From Liolophura sinensis (taxonomy: Eukaryota > Mollusca > Polyplacophora > Chitonida > Chitonidae): a stretch of 64,000 nucleotides of DNA. The DNA is taken from assembly GCF_032854445.1 (NCBI RefSeq), contig NC_088299.1:9169608-9233607 (forward strand), given 5' to 3'. The position numbers and the translations under genes were made by a program. A model generated the notes under the pieces. The model was not told the origin of the DNA, made no database searches, and worked only from the letters and a program-made list of their open reading frames with translations. Shown here piece after piece: positions 11,001 through 20,523 of the stretch (its first letter is position 1; each line of letters starts with the position of its first letter).

Positions 11001-14000
11001 TCTATGTAGGTCCAGAAGAGCCCTACAATCATAACTAAAATGTTCATATACGCAAAGACAACCACAAATAATTTACCCTGTGTAGGTCCAGAAGAGCCCT
11101 ACAATCATAACTAAAATGTTCATATACGCAAAGAAAACCACAAATAATTTGCTCTATGTAGGCCCAGAAGAGCCGTACAATTATAACTGAAATGTTCATA
11201 TACGCAAAGAAAACCACAAATAATTTACCCTGTGTAGGCCCAGAAGAGCCCTACAATCATAACTAAAATGTTCATATACGCAAAGAAAACCACAAATAAT
11301 TTACCCTGTGAAGGCTCAAAAGAGCCCTGCAATCATAACTAAAATGTTCATATACGCAAAGAAAACCACAAATAATTTTCCCTGTGAAGGCTCAAAAGAG
11401 CCCTGCAATCATAACTGAAATGTTCATATACACAAAGAAAACCACAAATAATTTGCCCTATGAAGGCCCAGAAGAGCCCTACAATCATAACTGAAATGTT
11501 CATATACGCAAAGAAAACCACAAATAATTGTCCCTGTGTAGGCCCAGAAGAGCCCTGCAATCATAACTGAAATGTTCATATACGCAAAGAAAACCACAAA
11601 TAATTTACCCTGTGAAGGCCCAGAAGAGCCCTGCAATCATAACTAAAATGTTCATATACGCAAAGAAAACCACAAATAATTTGCCCTGTGTAGGTCCAGA
11701 AGAGCCCTACAATCATAACTGAAATGTTCATATACGCAAAGAAAACCACAAATAATTTGCCCTGTGAAGGCTCAAAAGAGCCCTGCAATCATAACTAAAA
11801 TGTTCATATACGCAAAGAAAACCACAAATAATTTACCCTGTGAAGGCCCAGAAGAGCCCTGCAATCATAACTAAAATGTTCATATACGCAAAGAAAACCA
11901 CAAATAATTTGCCCTGTGTAGGTCCAGAAGAGCCGTACAATTATAACTGAAATGTTCATATACGCAAAGAAAACCACAAATAATTTGCCCTGTGAAGGCT
12001 CAAAAGAGCCCTGCAATCATAACTAAAATGTTCATATACGCAAAGAAAACCACAAATAATTTGCCCTGTGAAGGCTCAAAAGAGCCCTACAATCATAACT
12101 GAAATGTTCATATACGCAAAGAAAACCACAAATAATTTGCCCTGTGAAGGCCCAGAAGAGCCGTACAATCATAACTGAAATGTTCATATACGCAAAGAAA
12201 ACCACAAATAATTTACCCTGTGAAGGCCCAGAAGAGCCCTGCAATCATAACTAAAATGTTCATATACGCAAAGAAAACCACAAATAATTTACCCTGTGTA
12301 GGTCCAGAAGAGCCGTACAATTATAACTGAAATGTTCATATACGCAAAGAAAACCACAAATAATTTGCCCTGTGTAGATCCAGAAGAGCCGTACAATTAT
12401 AACTGAAATGTTCATATACGCAAAGAAAACCACAAATAATTTGCCCTGTGAAGGCCCAGAAGAGCCATACAATTATAACTGAAATGTTCATATACGCAAA
12501 GAAAACCACAAATAATTTTCCCTGTGTAGGTCCAGAAGAGCCGTACAATTATAACTGAAATGTTCATATACGCAAAGAAAACCACAAATAATTTGCCCTG
12601 TGTAGGCCCAGAAGAGCCCTACAATTATAACTGAAATGTTCATATACGCAAAGAAAACCACAAATAATTTGCCCTGTGTAGGCCCAGAAGAGCCGTACAA
12701 TTATAACTGAAATGTTCATATACGCAAAGAAAACCACAAATAATTTGCCCTGTGAAGGCTCAAAAGAGCCCTGCAATCATAACTAAAATGTTCATATACG
12801 CAAAGAAAACCACAAATAATTTTCCCTGTGTAGGTCCAGAAGAGCCGTACAATTATAACTGAAATGTTCATATACGCAAAGAAAACCACAAATAATTTGC
12901 CCTGTGAAGGCCCAGAAGAGCCCTACAATCATAACTGAAATGTTCATATACGCAAAGAAAACCACAAATAATTTGCCTTGTGAAGGCTCAAAAGAGCCCT
13001 GCAATCATAACTAAAATGTTCATATACGCAAAGAAAACCACAAATAATTTTCCCTCTGTGGGCCCAGAAGAGCCCTACAATCATAACTGAAATGCTCATA
13101 TACGCAAAGAAAACCACAAATAATAATACCCTGTGTAGGTCCAGAAGAGCCCTACAATCATAACTGAAATGTTCATATACGCAAAGAAAACCACAAATAA
13201 TTTACCCTGTGTAGGCCCAGAAGAGCCATACAATTATAACTGAAATGTTCATATACGCAAAGAAAACCACAAATAATTGTCCCTGTGTAGGTCCAGAAGA
13301 GCCCTACAATCATAACTGAAATGTTCATATACGCAAAGACAACCACAAATAATTTGCCCTGTGTAGGCCCAGAAGAGCCCTGCAATCATAACTAAAATGT
13401 TCATATACGCAAAGAAAACCACAATTAATTTGCTCTATGTTGGCCCAGAAGAGCCGTACAATTATAACTAAAATGTTCATATACGCAAAGAAAACCACAA
13501 ATAATTTTCCCTGTGAAGGCTCAAAAGAGCCGTACAATTATAACTGAAATGTTCATAAAGGCAAAAGAAAACCACAAATAATTTGCCCTGTGAAGGCCCA
13601 GAAGAGCCCTACAATCATAACTGAAATGTTCATATACGCAAAGAAAACCACAAATAATTTACCCTGTGTAGGTCCAGAAGAGCCCTACAATCATAACTGA
13701 AATGTTCATATACGCAAAGAAAACCACAAATAATTTGCCCTGTGAAGGCCCAGAAGAGGCCTACAATCATAACTGAAATGTTCATATACGCAAAGAAGAC
13801 CACAAATAATTGTCCCTGTGTAGGTCCAGAAGAGCCCTGCAATCATAACTAAAATGTTCATATACGCAAAGAAAACCACAAATAATCTGCCCTGTGTAGG
13901 CCCAGAAGAGCCGTACAATTATAACTAAAATGTTCATATACGCAAAGAAAACCACAAATAATTTACCCTGTGTAGGCCCAGAAGAGCCCTACAATCATAA

Positions 14001-17000
14001 CTAAAATGTTCATATACGGAAAGAAAACCACAAATAATTTGCTCTATGTAGGCCCAGAAGAGCCGTTCAATTATAACTGAAATGTTCATATACGCAAAGA
14101 AAACCACAAATAATTTGCCCTGTGTAGGCCCAGAAGAGCCCTGCAATCATAACTAAAATGTTCATATACGCAAAGAAAACCACAAATAATTTGCCCTGTG
14201 AAGGCTCAAAAGAGCCCTACAATCATAACTAAAATGTTCATATACGCAAAGAAAACCACAAATAATTTGCCCTGTGAAGGCTCAAAAGAGCCCTGCAATC
14301 ATAACTGAAATGTTCATATACACAAAGACAACCACAAATAATTTGCCCTGAGTAGGCCCAGAAGAGCCCTACAATCATAACTGAAATGTTCATATACGCA
14401 AAGAAAACCACAAATAATTGTCCCTGTGTAGGCCCAGAAGAGCCCTGCAATCATAACTAAAATGTTCATATACGCAAAGAAAACCACAAATAATTTACCC
14501 TGAGTAGGCCCAGAAGAGCCCTACAATTATAACTAAAATGTTCATATACGCAAAGACAACCACAAATAATTTACCCTGTGTAGGCCCAGAAGAGCCCTAC
14601 AATCATAACTGAAATGTTCATATACGCAAAGAAAACCACAAATAATCTGCCCTGTGTAGGCCCAGAAGAGCCGTACAATTATAACTAAAATGTTCATATA
14701 CGCAAAGAAAACCACAAATAATTTACCCTGTGTAGGCCCAGAAGAGCCCTACAATCATAACTAAAATGTTCATATACGGAAAGAAAACCACAAATAATTT
14801 GCTCTATGTAGGCCCAGAAGAGCCGTACAAATTATAACTGAAATGTTCATATACGCAAAGAAAACCACAAATAATTTGCCCTGTGTAGGCCCAGAAGAGC
14901 CCTACAATTATAACTGAAATGTTCATATACGCAAAGAAAACCACAAATAATTTGCCCTGTGTAGGTCCAGAAGAGCCCTACAATCATAACTGAAATGTTC
15001 ATATACGCAAAGAAAACCACAAATAATTTGCCCTGTGTAGGCCCAGAAGAGCCATACAGTTATAACTGAAATGTTCATATACGCAAAGAAAACCACAAAT
15101 AATTTACCCTGTGTAGGCCCAGAAGAGCCCTACAATCATAACTAAAATGTTCATATACGCAAAGAAAACCACAAATAATTTGCCCTGTGTAGGCCCAGAA
15201 GAGCCGTACAATTATAACTGAAATGTTCATATACGCAAAGAAAACCACAAATAATTTACCCTGTGTAGGTCCAGAAGAGCCGTACAATTATAACTAAAAT
15301 GTACATATACGCAAAGAAAACCACAAATAATTTACCCTGTGTAGGTCCAGAAGAGCCCTACAATCATAACTGAAATGTTCATATACGCAAAGAAAACCAC
15401 AAATAATTTGCCCTGTGTAGGCCCAGAAGAGCCATACAATTATAACTGAAATGTTCATATACGCAAAGAAAACCACAAATAATTTACCCTGTGTAGGCCC
15501 AGAAGAGTCCTGCAATCATAACTGATCTGTCATCTACATATCGATAAATGTCTGTGGACATGATCAGGCTACAGAGGCATTTATTTAGGCGCTGTCTGTT
15601 CTTTGATCCTGTTTATTTCTTTGAATAAAATTTTGTTTAAAAATGCACATGGTAATTCTTCAACATTTTCTCATATTTACAAAATGTTTATTCAAGCATA
15701 TTCTGAAGGCATTATTCTGTGTTGACTGATAAATTTATATTGACACTGGCCAATTAACCAATGTAGTTTTGTCTCTAAATCAAATTTGAAAATGTGCATA
15801 AACTGCACTGGAAGTTGTTTTTATGTATGCAAAAAGGTTGAGGAATTAGGGTAGGTTCTTTAGGTCAAAGGGCATGGTGAGTTAAAGTCCAGCTCATGCT
15901 GGCTTCCTCTTCGGCCGTACGTGGGAAGGTCTGTCAGCAACCTGCGGATGGTCGTGGGTTTCCCCCCGGGCTGTGCCCGGTTTCCACCCACCATAATGCT
16001 GGCCGCCGTCGTATAAGTGAAATATTCTTGAGTACGGCGTAAAACACCAATCAAAAAAAAAAAAAAAAAAAATCAAAGAGCATGAACAGTTGTAATAAAG
16101 TCTTCTGTAGGTAAATATCTAGTTTCACATATCAGAGGGTATGGAATATCGTAACAGAATATGCCAGGGATCTGAACTGATTTATTCTGTCTTTTTTTTA
16201 CTTTATTTGTTTCTTGTATTACGAAGGAATTCTGTTATTCCTGTACATGTAGGAAATACAGTCTTATGCTTGAATTATTTCGACATTGGAAATGTCTACC
16301 TGTTTTGTTCAGCCTGTTCTATCTACCAACCTTTCAGAGGAATTGTGTTCGTCATTGACGGAGCAGCCTTTCAGAAAGAAATCAAAGAAGTAGCTGAGTA
16401 AGTATAAAATTTCAGTAAAGTATATTTGGTGTTGAGGTACCGTACCACTGAGCCATGCCTCGTGTCCATTTAATTGGTTATTTCCTCTACCTGGATATTT
16501 TACCATTGAGTGATTGTCTGATTTTGTCATTATCTTAAATGTTTAGCTTGTAAAGGCCTGCCTATAATCTGTCGATGGTCCTTCCACAGTAATGCTAGCA
16601 GCCACCACATAAATCTGTGTCCATAGGATTGCTATACTGCATTTCTGTCTGTCACTTATACAAGGTATTGATATAATGACAGACTAAGATTGTGAATTTT
16701 CCAGATTCCTTTGTGACAAAGTCTCTGCAACTATTTTTTATGCAAAAAAAAACAAACAAACATTAAACGCAGCTTGTAGTGGCATTCATGTGGTCTTACA
16801 TGAACTTCCTCCTCTGATGTCGCATGAACAGAAGGATTTTAAAGTCTGTGTGGAACATGTGGGAATGTTCATCAGTTATGCTTCCTGAATGAACAATTGT
16901 GGCTTTATAACCCCATGGGCCTCCATGGCTCAGTTGGTTAGCGCGCTGGCGCAGCGTAATGACCCAGGAGCCTCTCACCAATGCGGTGGCTGTGAGTTCA

Positions 17001-20000
17001 AGTCCAGCTCATGCTGGCTTCCTCTCTGGCCGAAAGTGGGAAGGTCTGCCAACAACCTGCGGATGGTCGTGGGTTTCCTCTGGGCTCTGCCCGGTTTCCT
17101 CCCACCATAATGTTGGTCGCCGTCGTATGAGTGAAATATTCTTGAGTACGGCATAAAACACCAATCAGATAAATAAATAAATTTATAACCCCATGTGGCT
17201 AGCAGTTTTACACCATGAAGGTGGATTTCCTTCAGCGATGTAATTTGACCATTGTTTTAGTCAAAACATGTGTATATGAAATATTGACCATTTAACACTG
17301 TCCAAAGTGTTTTTAAAGTGATGGTTTGTCTTGTTTGATCATTTCAGCTACCTGTACTTGATACTGAGTGACGGTGTGTTGTCAGGTAACTCACCACCTA
17401 TCCTGATTGCCTGTAACAAACAAGACCAAACGCTTTGTAAAGGGGCAAAGGTCATCAAGTCTCAGCTGGAGAAAGAAATGTAAGCTCTTTAAATCTACTG
17501 CACTCAGATAAAATGAACCTTGATCTCCTGTAAACGATGTTTTCTGCTGGGTTGCTTGGACTTAAAATTCTCAAGATTCCCCTGACCATCAGGGCATTGG
17601 CATGAATTGATCGACAGTGGTTTCTATGCTGTCTTACATAAAGTTTGCAGGACACCACTTGTCTGCCACTAATGTCACACGTGTATGTTAATATCTGTGG
17701 AACTGTTCATCAGAATAACTTTCTAAAGGTTTCCTCTGCTAATAATATCCTGGCTTCCAGCCTTAAGTGGAAAAATATCTTAAACATGTTACGTGAAATA
17801 TAAAGTCAAAAAAAGAAAAATAAGTGAAAAATAGTTTAAATTTTCAGGCAACCAAAAGCGTTTTTATTGGTTTATTCTTAAGATGAACATTCATGTAATG
17901 ATTAAACAATTTAATCTGAAGCAAATTTCAAAATATAACCCAACCATACATTCATACATGTATTTCTTACAACCTTACAAAGTTTACAACCATCTCATGC
18001 CTGTGCATTCTGACATTTACAGCCATGATGAACCTTTGAATCCCAAAATGTACAGCCTTTTGAACCATTTGACAGCCCTTTGAATGCCAAAATGTACAGC
18101 CATGACGGCTTTTTGAATGCCAAAATGTACAGCCATGGCAGCCAGTTGAATCCCAAAATGTACAGCCATGACAGCCCTTTGAATCGCAAAATGTACAGCC
18201 ATGACAGCCCTTTGAATCCCAAAATGTACAGCCGGCAAGCCTTTGAAACCCAAAATGTACAGCCATGTCAGCCTTTTAAATCCGAAAATGTACAGCCATA
18301 CAGCCCTTTGAATCCCAAAATGTACAGCCTGGGCAACCCTTTGAAACCCAAAATGTACAGCCATGCAGCCCTTTGAATCGCAAAATGTACAGCCTGGACA
18401 AGCCTTTGAAACCCAAAATGTACAGCCACGTCAGCCTTTTAAATCCCAAAATGTACAGCCATGACAGCCCTTTGAATTGCAAAATGTACAGCCATGCAGC
18501 CCTTTGAATCCCAAAATGTACAGCCTGGGCAACCCTTTGAAACCCAAAATGTACAGCCATGGCAGCCCGTTGAATCCCAAAATGTACAGCCATGGCAGCC
18601 CTTTCAATCCCAAAATGTACAGCCATGACGGCCCTTTCAATCCCAAAATTTACAGCCATGGCAGCCCTTTGAATTCCAAAATTTACAGACGTGACAGCCC
18701 TTTAAATCCCCAAAATGTACAGACATGACATCTTTTTGAGTTCCAAAATCTACAGCCATGGCGGTCCTTTGAACACCAAAATGTACAACCCTTTGAATCC
18801 CAAAATGAACAGCCATGACAGCCTTTTGAATCACAACCTGTGAATCCAGAAATGAAGAAAAATATATTTCTAATTCTAAACTGTACAGCCTTTTATTTAT
18901 TTGGTTGTTAGTTTATGCAACACTCCAAAATATTTCATCAAAACAATGATGGCCATTCTTGAGAAAGGAAACAATCACCAACATACGCAATTGCTGCCCT
19001 AGTTTAAGGGGTGGTTAAAACTGGGCTGAAGCTGAAGGAAAGCACCACACTTCTTTGGGAACATGGCCAACATTTGTGACGTCCTATAGCCTTAGTCTAA
19101 CCAGAACAGCTTGATTCGAAGAGGCAAGCTTATTGGGTCAATGTCTGAGCAACTTCCAGCAAAAGCCATTAGTAAACTGAGCGAACAGAAGCTGATATTA
19201 TTAGACTTTCTCATTGACCAACATTGATCTTGGACTTGTGGTCTGAAGTGATAAAACAAGTCTAGGCTGTTTGGCCAACGAGGGTGCTACCTGCCGCGGA
19301 ATTCCAAGGTGTCATCTCCTTTTCGGGGGCAGGCCATGGCGGACTGGTTAAGGTGCTGTTAATCGCTAAGTTAAACAAGATGTGGGTTCAGTCCCATTCT
19401 TAAGCCCGGGGATTTCTAGAGTCGCCATTGTTTTCAGGGTCTTGGAGGTCATTCTTAGTTGATGGAGCTCTGTAGAGTGGTCTTGTCAGCGGACTACTTG
19501 TTCTCCGTCAACCCAGCATATATGTATTATAAGCGAAGTACCCAAATCACAATTGAAAGTCGACCGGGTAAAACTAAAAAAAAAAAACAAAAAAGGCCAG
19601 ATTCCCAGTGAGTGGTTTCGTTACCTGAAAGTAGAAGTGGTTATGCAGTCTCCAGCAGTGTGGAAAAAACATGTGTATAATGTCCAATACGTCATTTGCT
19701 GTACATAATCCGCAAAACTTTCAAAACATTAAGGTCCATATATGTAACGGTATCTGCATGATGTTAAAATATTAACTAAATAAATCAGATGAAATGAACC
19801 TTTTGAATCGCCAGATGTATGCGTATGTACTGAAACAGACGTGCACAGAATTCAGTGTTCACTCTCCCAAAACAAGATATCCCGTGGTGCTGACCCCCAT
19901 ATTCATAGATGTTTGTTTATTTATTTAATTGGAATTTACCCCCGGTACTAATAATAATTCACTGAATAATGACGACGGCCAGCATTACAGTGATAGGAAC

Positions 20001-20523
20001 ACAGACAGAACTTTAGGAAGATGATGAGATGTAGTTCCATTTTAACCTGGTGTCACCCTGAAATGAACTTATGTTGCTTATTTCATGAAAACTGACATTC
20101 TGACTTTCTGAAACATGATTGTGTAATTTGGCTTAAATTGACATCTTGTTAAATTAGTAATCCTGGTTTGAATTCACGCAGAATTTGAATTCACGCGAAA
20201 ACTGACATATGCTTTTCTTTTTTGGCACCATATATAAATGCCATGTTACACATAGAGAGCCTTCATTTTTACTTTTTTTGATTTAGTGCTCAAATTTTGC
20301 AATGCTTGTTTTTTTTTTTAGCAACACTCAGCGAGTGACGAGGTCTGCTGCACTCCAGGGAACAGACAACACCGCCAACAACAACACCTTTCTCGGAATG
20401 CGGAACAAGGATTTTGAATTCTCTGATTTAAAGCCGTTTAAAGTAGAATTTGCAGAGTGCTCTGCACTGGGTAAGGGGAATGGCTTGTCAGACGTGGAGG
20501 AATGGATTGAGAAGATTGCATAG
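4967..20523 (+). CDS. SRPRB: Signal recognition particle receptor subunit beta (SRPRB), 7 exons
   Basis: SRPRB is the membrane-anchored GTPase that holds SRP receptor alpha on the endoplasmic reticulum during co-translational targeting. Coding exons are 4967-5093, 7854-7948, 9822-9896, 10575-10657, 16338-16397, 17348-17479 and 20322-20523. Their phases (1, 0, 0, 2, 2, 2) join exactly to give 257 residues; the human protein has 271. A single transmembrane helix spans about residues 27-48. GTPase motifs are G1 GTCDSGKTS (62-70), TYTSI in the G2 region (about 83-87), G3 DLPGHE (107-112), G4 NKQD (170-173) and G5 ECSA (236-239). I prefer ATG 4967 (A at -3, G at +4) over the in-frame ATG 4922, whose context is poor. 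Introns 3, 4 and 6 carry large tandem arrays. All key residues are intact, so this should be a working housekeeping gene. Confidence 0.95.
5428..6171. mobile_element. Fold-back (long inverted repeat) DNA element
   Basis: The two halves are imperfect reverse complements. The outer ~85 bp of each arm pair well (5429-5511 with 6088-6170, starting ttcaattaaa). Similarity continues inward past the TCTGGTGTG blocks to the CTGCAAGT blocks, so each arm is at least ~220 bp and may reach the centre. A TA dinucleotide flanks each end (5426-5427 and 6172-6173), which would fit a TA target duplication as in Tc1/mariner-type elements. No transposase remains. It lies in SRPRB intron 1. Confidence 0.7.
6541..6646 (+). 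mobile_element. SINE-A, degenerate 3' fragment
   Basis: Matches the GGTCGTG-GTTTCC, CCATCATATAA and AATCAAATAAGTAAATAAA parts of SINE-A with many differences, suggesting an old insertion. Confidence 0.55.
7474..7741 (+). mobile_element. SINE-A, nearly full length
   Basis: Begins with the tRNA-like head (GGCCTCCGTCGCTGAGGTGG), has box B (GAGTTCAATTCC) and the usual body, and ends in AAATAAATAAA. It is sense within SRPRB intron 1, about 110 bp before exon 2. Confidence 0.85.
7854..7948 (+). CDS. SRPRB: SRPRB exon 2: P-loop
   Basis: The acceptor is TTGAAG (AG at 7852-7853) and the donor AAGGTGAGT. It encodes residues 43-74: the end of the membrane helix, the basic segment KGRKNARQ, and G1 GTCDSGKTS. 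Confidence 0.95.
8160..8812. repeat. Degenerate tandem repeat, ~190-bp unit, about 3.5 copies
   Basis: Diverged units share TTATCAG, GGTTTTTAGTTT, ACTTGGTGGGAATGA, GGCATGCTTT and TTTTAAATAATTAGGT blocks. Unit starts fall near 8285, 8447 and 8639, with a partial copy before them. Divergence suggests an old array. Confidence 0.65.
8818..8838 (+). mobile_element. SINE-B tail fragment
   Basis: About 20 bp matching the SINE-B tail (GAGCACTCACTCACTCA), directly followed by a palindromic block. It is too short for more than a tentative call. Confidence 0.4.
8843..8883. repeat. Perfect 14-bp inverted repeat
   Basis: catggtgtgcacac (8843-8856) and its reverse complement (8870-8883) are separated by 13 bases. 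Each arm is itself nearly palindromic (GGTGTGCACACC), so alternative hairpins are possible. No function is implied. Confidence 0.8.
9316..9454 (+). mobile_element. SINE-A, 5'-truncated
   Basis: Starts in the CTCTGCCAGCAACCTGC block and runs to an AAATAAATAAAT tail. A second tail-like piece (CACCAGTCAAATAAATAAAT) follows at about 9490, possibly a nested or duplicated 3' end. Confidence 0.75.
9822..9896 (+). CDS. SRPRB: SRPRB exon 3: G2/switch I
   Basis: The acceptor is TTTTTTTCAG and the donor AAGGTGAGT. It encodes residues 75-99, LVHGEVKTTYTSIKENVG onward. The second half of this exon is the apparent source of the tandem repeats in the following intron. Confidence 0.94.
9925..10345 (+). repeat. 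62-bp tandem repeat in SRPRB intron 3, about 6.5 copies
   Basis: Units carry cagctacattgtggcaaata, a TTTACAATGTCTATATCTAC segment and CCATTACAGAAAACATTTCAG. The 3' half of exon 3 with its donor (about 9849-9910) aligns with the unit along most of its length: AAAGAAAAC to ACAGAAAAC, CAGCTACAAAGTGGAAAATAA to CAGCTACATTGTGGCAAATAA, and ATTGT at the end. The exon end therefore looks like the first, selectively preserved unit. Outer copies are more diverged. Confidence 0.8.
10575..10657 (+). CDS. SRPRB: SRPRB exon 4: G3/switch II
   Basis: The acceptor is TTTATTTGCAG and the donor CCAG/GTATGT. It encodes residues 100-126, with DLPGHERLR, plus two bases of Arg127. The 76-bp minisatellite starts at 10661, inside the extended donor site. 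Confidence 0.95.
10661..15525. repeat. 76-bp minisatellite, about 64 copies, in SRPRB intron 4
   Basis: A 4.87-kb array with unit tgttcatatacgcaaagaaa followed by 56 more bases ending in ATAACTGAAA. Spacing is 76 bp throughout, apart from about three 1-bp insertions (for example near 13555 and 14830). Variants come in linked sets: CCCTACAATCAT, CCGTACAATTAT, and GGCTCAAAAGAGCC with CCCTGCAATCAT. The first unit includes bases +4 onward of the exon 4 splice donor. The array occupies most of a 5.7-kb intron. Confidence 0.97.
15526..16337 (+). other. Unique remainder of SRPRB intron 4
   Basis: AT-rich non-coding sequence with one truncated SINE-A (15876-16072), ending in the pyrimidine-rich acceptor CTACCAACCTTTCAG before exon 5. 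Nothing else was recognised. Confidence 0.7.
15876..16072 (+). mobile_element. SINE-A, lacking the tRNA head
   Basis: Begins at the AAGTCCAGCTCATGCTGGC block and runs to AACACCAATC with a pure A tail of about 20. The body is close to the family consensus, so it is fairly young. Confidence 0.85.
16338..16397 (+). CDS. SRPRB: SRPRB exon 5
   Basis: The acceptor is CTTTCAG and the donor GA/GTAAGT. It completes Arg127 and encodes GIVFVIDGAAFQKEIKEVA, the conserved strand and helix after switch II. It also provides two bases of Asp147. Confidence 0.94.
16398..17347 (+). other. SRPRB intron 5
   Basis: Contains a full-length SINE-A (16918-17181) and a possible very degenerate SINE piece near 16555-16625. 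The acceptor TTGATCATTTCAG is at 17335-17347. Confidence 0.7.
16918..17181 (+). mobile_element. SINE-A, full length, 14-bp target duplication
   Basis: Best-preserved copy: tRNA-like head GGCCTCCATGGCTCAGTTGG (box A), box B (GTGAGTTCAAGTCC), body and AAATAAATAAA tail. It is flanked by the direct repeat tttataaccccatg at 16904-16917 and 17182-17195. Pol III boxes are intact. It lies sense in SRPRB intron 5. Confidence 0.93.
17348..17479 (+). CDS. SRPRB: SRPRB exon 6: G4
   Basis: Encodes Asp147-Glu190 plus two bases of Ile191, including YLYLILSD, the G4 strand PPILIACNKQD and the helix KVIKSQLEKE. The donor is AT/GTAAGC. Confidence 0.94.
18010..18840. repeat. 33-bp minisatellite, about 25 copies, in SRPRB intron 6
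   Basis: Units read cccaaaatgtacagccatga then CAGCCCTTTGAAT, with some units 3-6 bp shorter. Because 33 is a multiple of three, long frames stay open on both strands: an 11-residue repeat of LNPKMYSHDSP type on plus and AVHFGIQRAVM type on minus. No start context, splice logic or homology supports a protein. Confidence 0.92.
19330..19600 (+). mobile_element. SINE-D, tRNA-derived with A-rich tail
   Basis: A tRNA-like head (GGCGGACTGGTTAAGGTGCT as box A; GTGGGTTCAGTCCC as box B) is followed by ~180 bp and a tail of A-runs. The long spacing between the boxes suggests a Ser/Leu-type tRNA ancestor. I see only one copy and no convincing target duplication. Confidence 0.6.
19912..20010 (-). mobile_element. 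SINE-A, degenerate 3' fragment
   Basis: Reverse-oriented tail and CGACGGCCAGCATTA block with many changes. Confidence 0.6.
20322..20523 (+). CDS. SRPRB: SRPRB exon 7: G5 and C-terminus
   Basis: Starts with NTQRVTRSAA, the diagnostic SRPRB insert region, then DFEFSDL, G5 FAECSA and C-terminal VEEWIEKIA, and stops at TAG 20521-20523. Confidence 0.95.

Larger units (their letters stand above)
17480..20321 (+). other. SRPRB intron 6
   Basis: Holds the 33-bp minisatellite (about 18010-18840), a tRNA-headed SINE-D (19330-19600) and a degenerate SINE-A (19912-20010). It ends in a T-rich tract and acceptor AG at 20320-20321. No exon is visible. Confidence 0.75.

Noticed and set aside
11348-15515. 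Many 70-codon minus-strand open frames of near-identical sequence
   Set aside because: They recur every 228 bp (three 76-bp units) and come from reading the minisatellite in successive phases. They are not genes.
10661-15525. CRISPR-like array
   Set aside because: The whole 76-bp unit repeats with no unique spacers, and it lies in an intron of an animal gene. It is a minisatellite.
16918-17000. tRNA gene candidates at SINE heads
   Set aside because: Box A and box B are present, but the acceptor stem and cloverleaf are not; these are SINE promoters.
17967-18834. Repetitive 60-127-codon frames on both strands
   Set aside because: Products of the stop-poor 33-bp intronic array. No start context or homology supports a protein.
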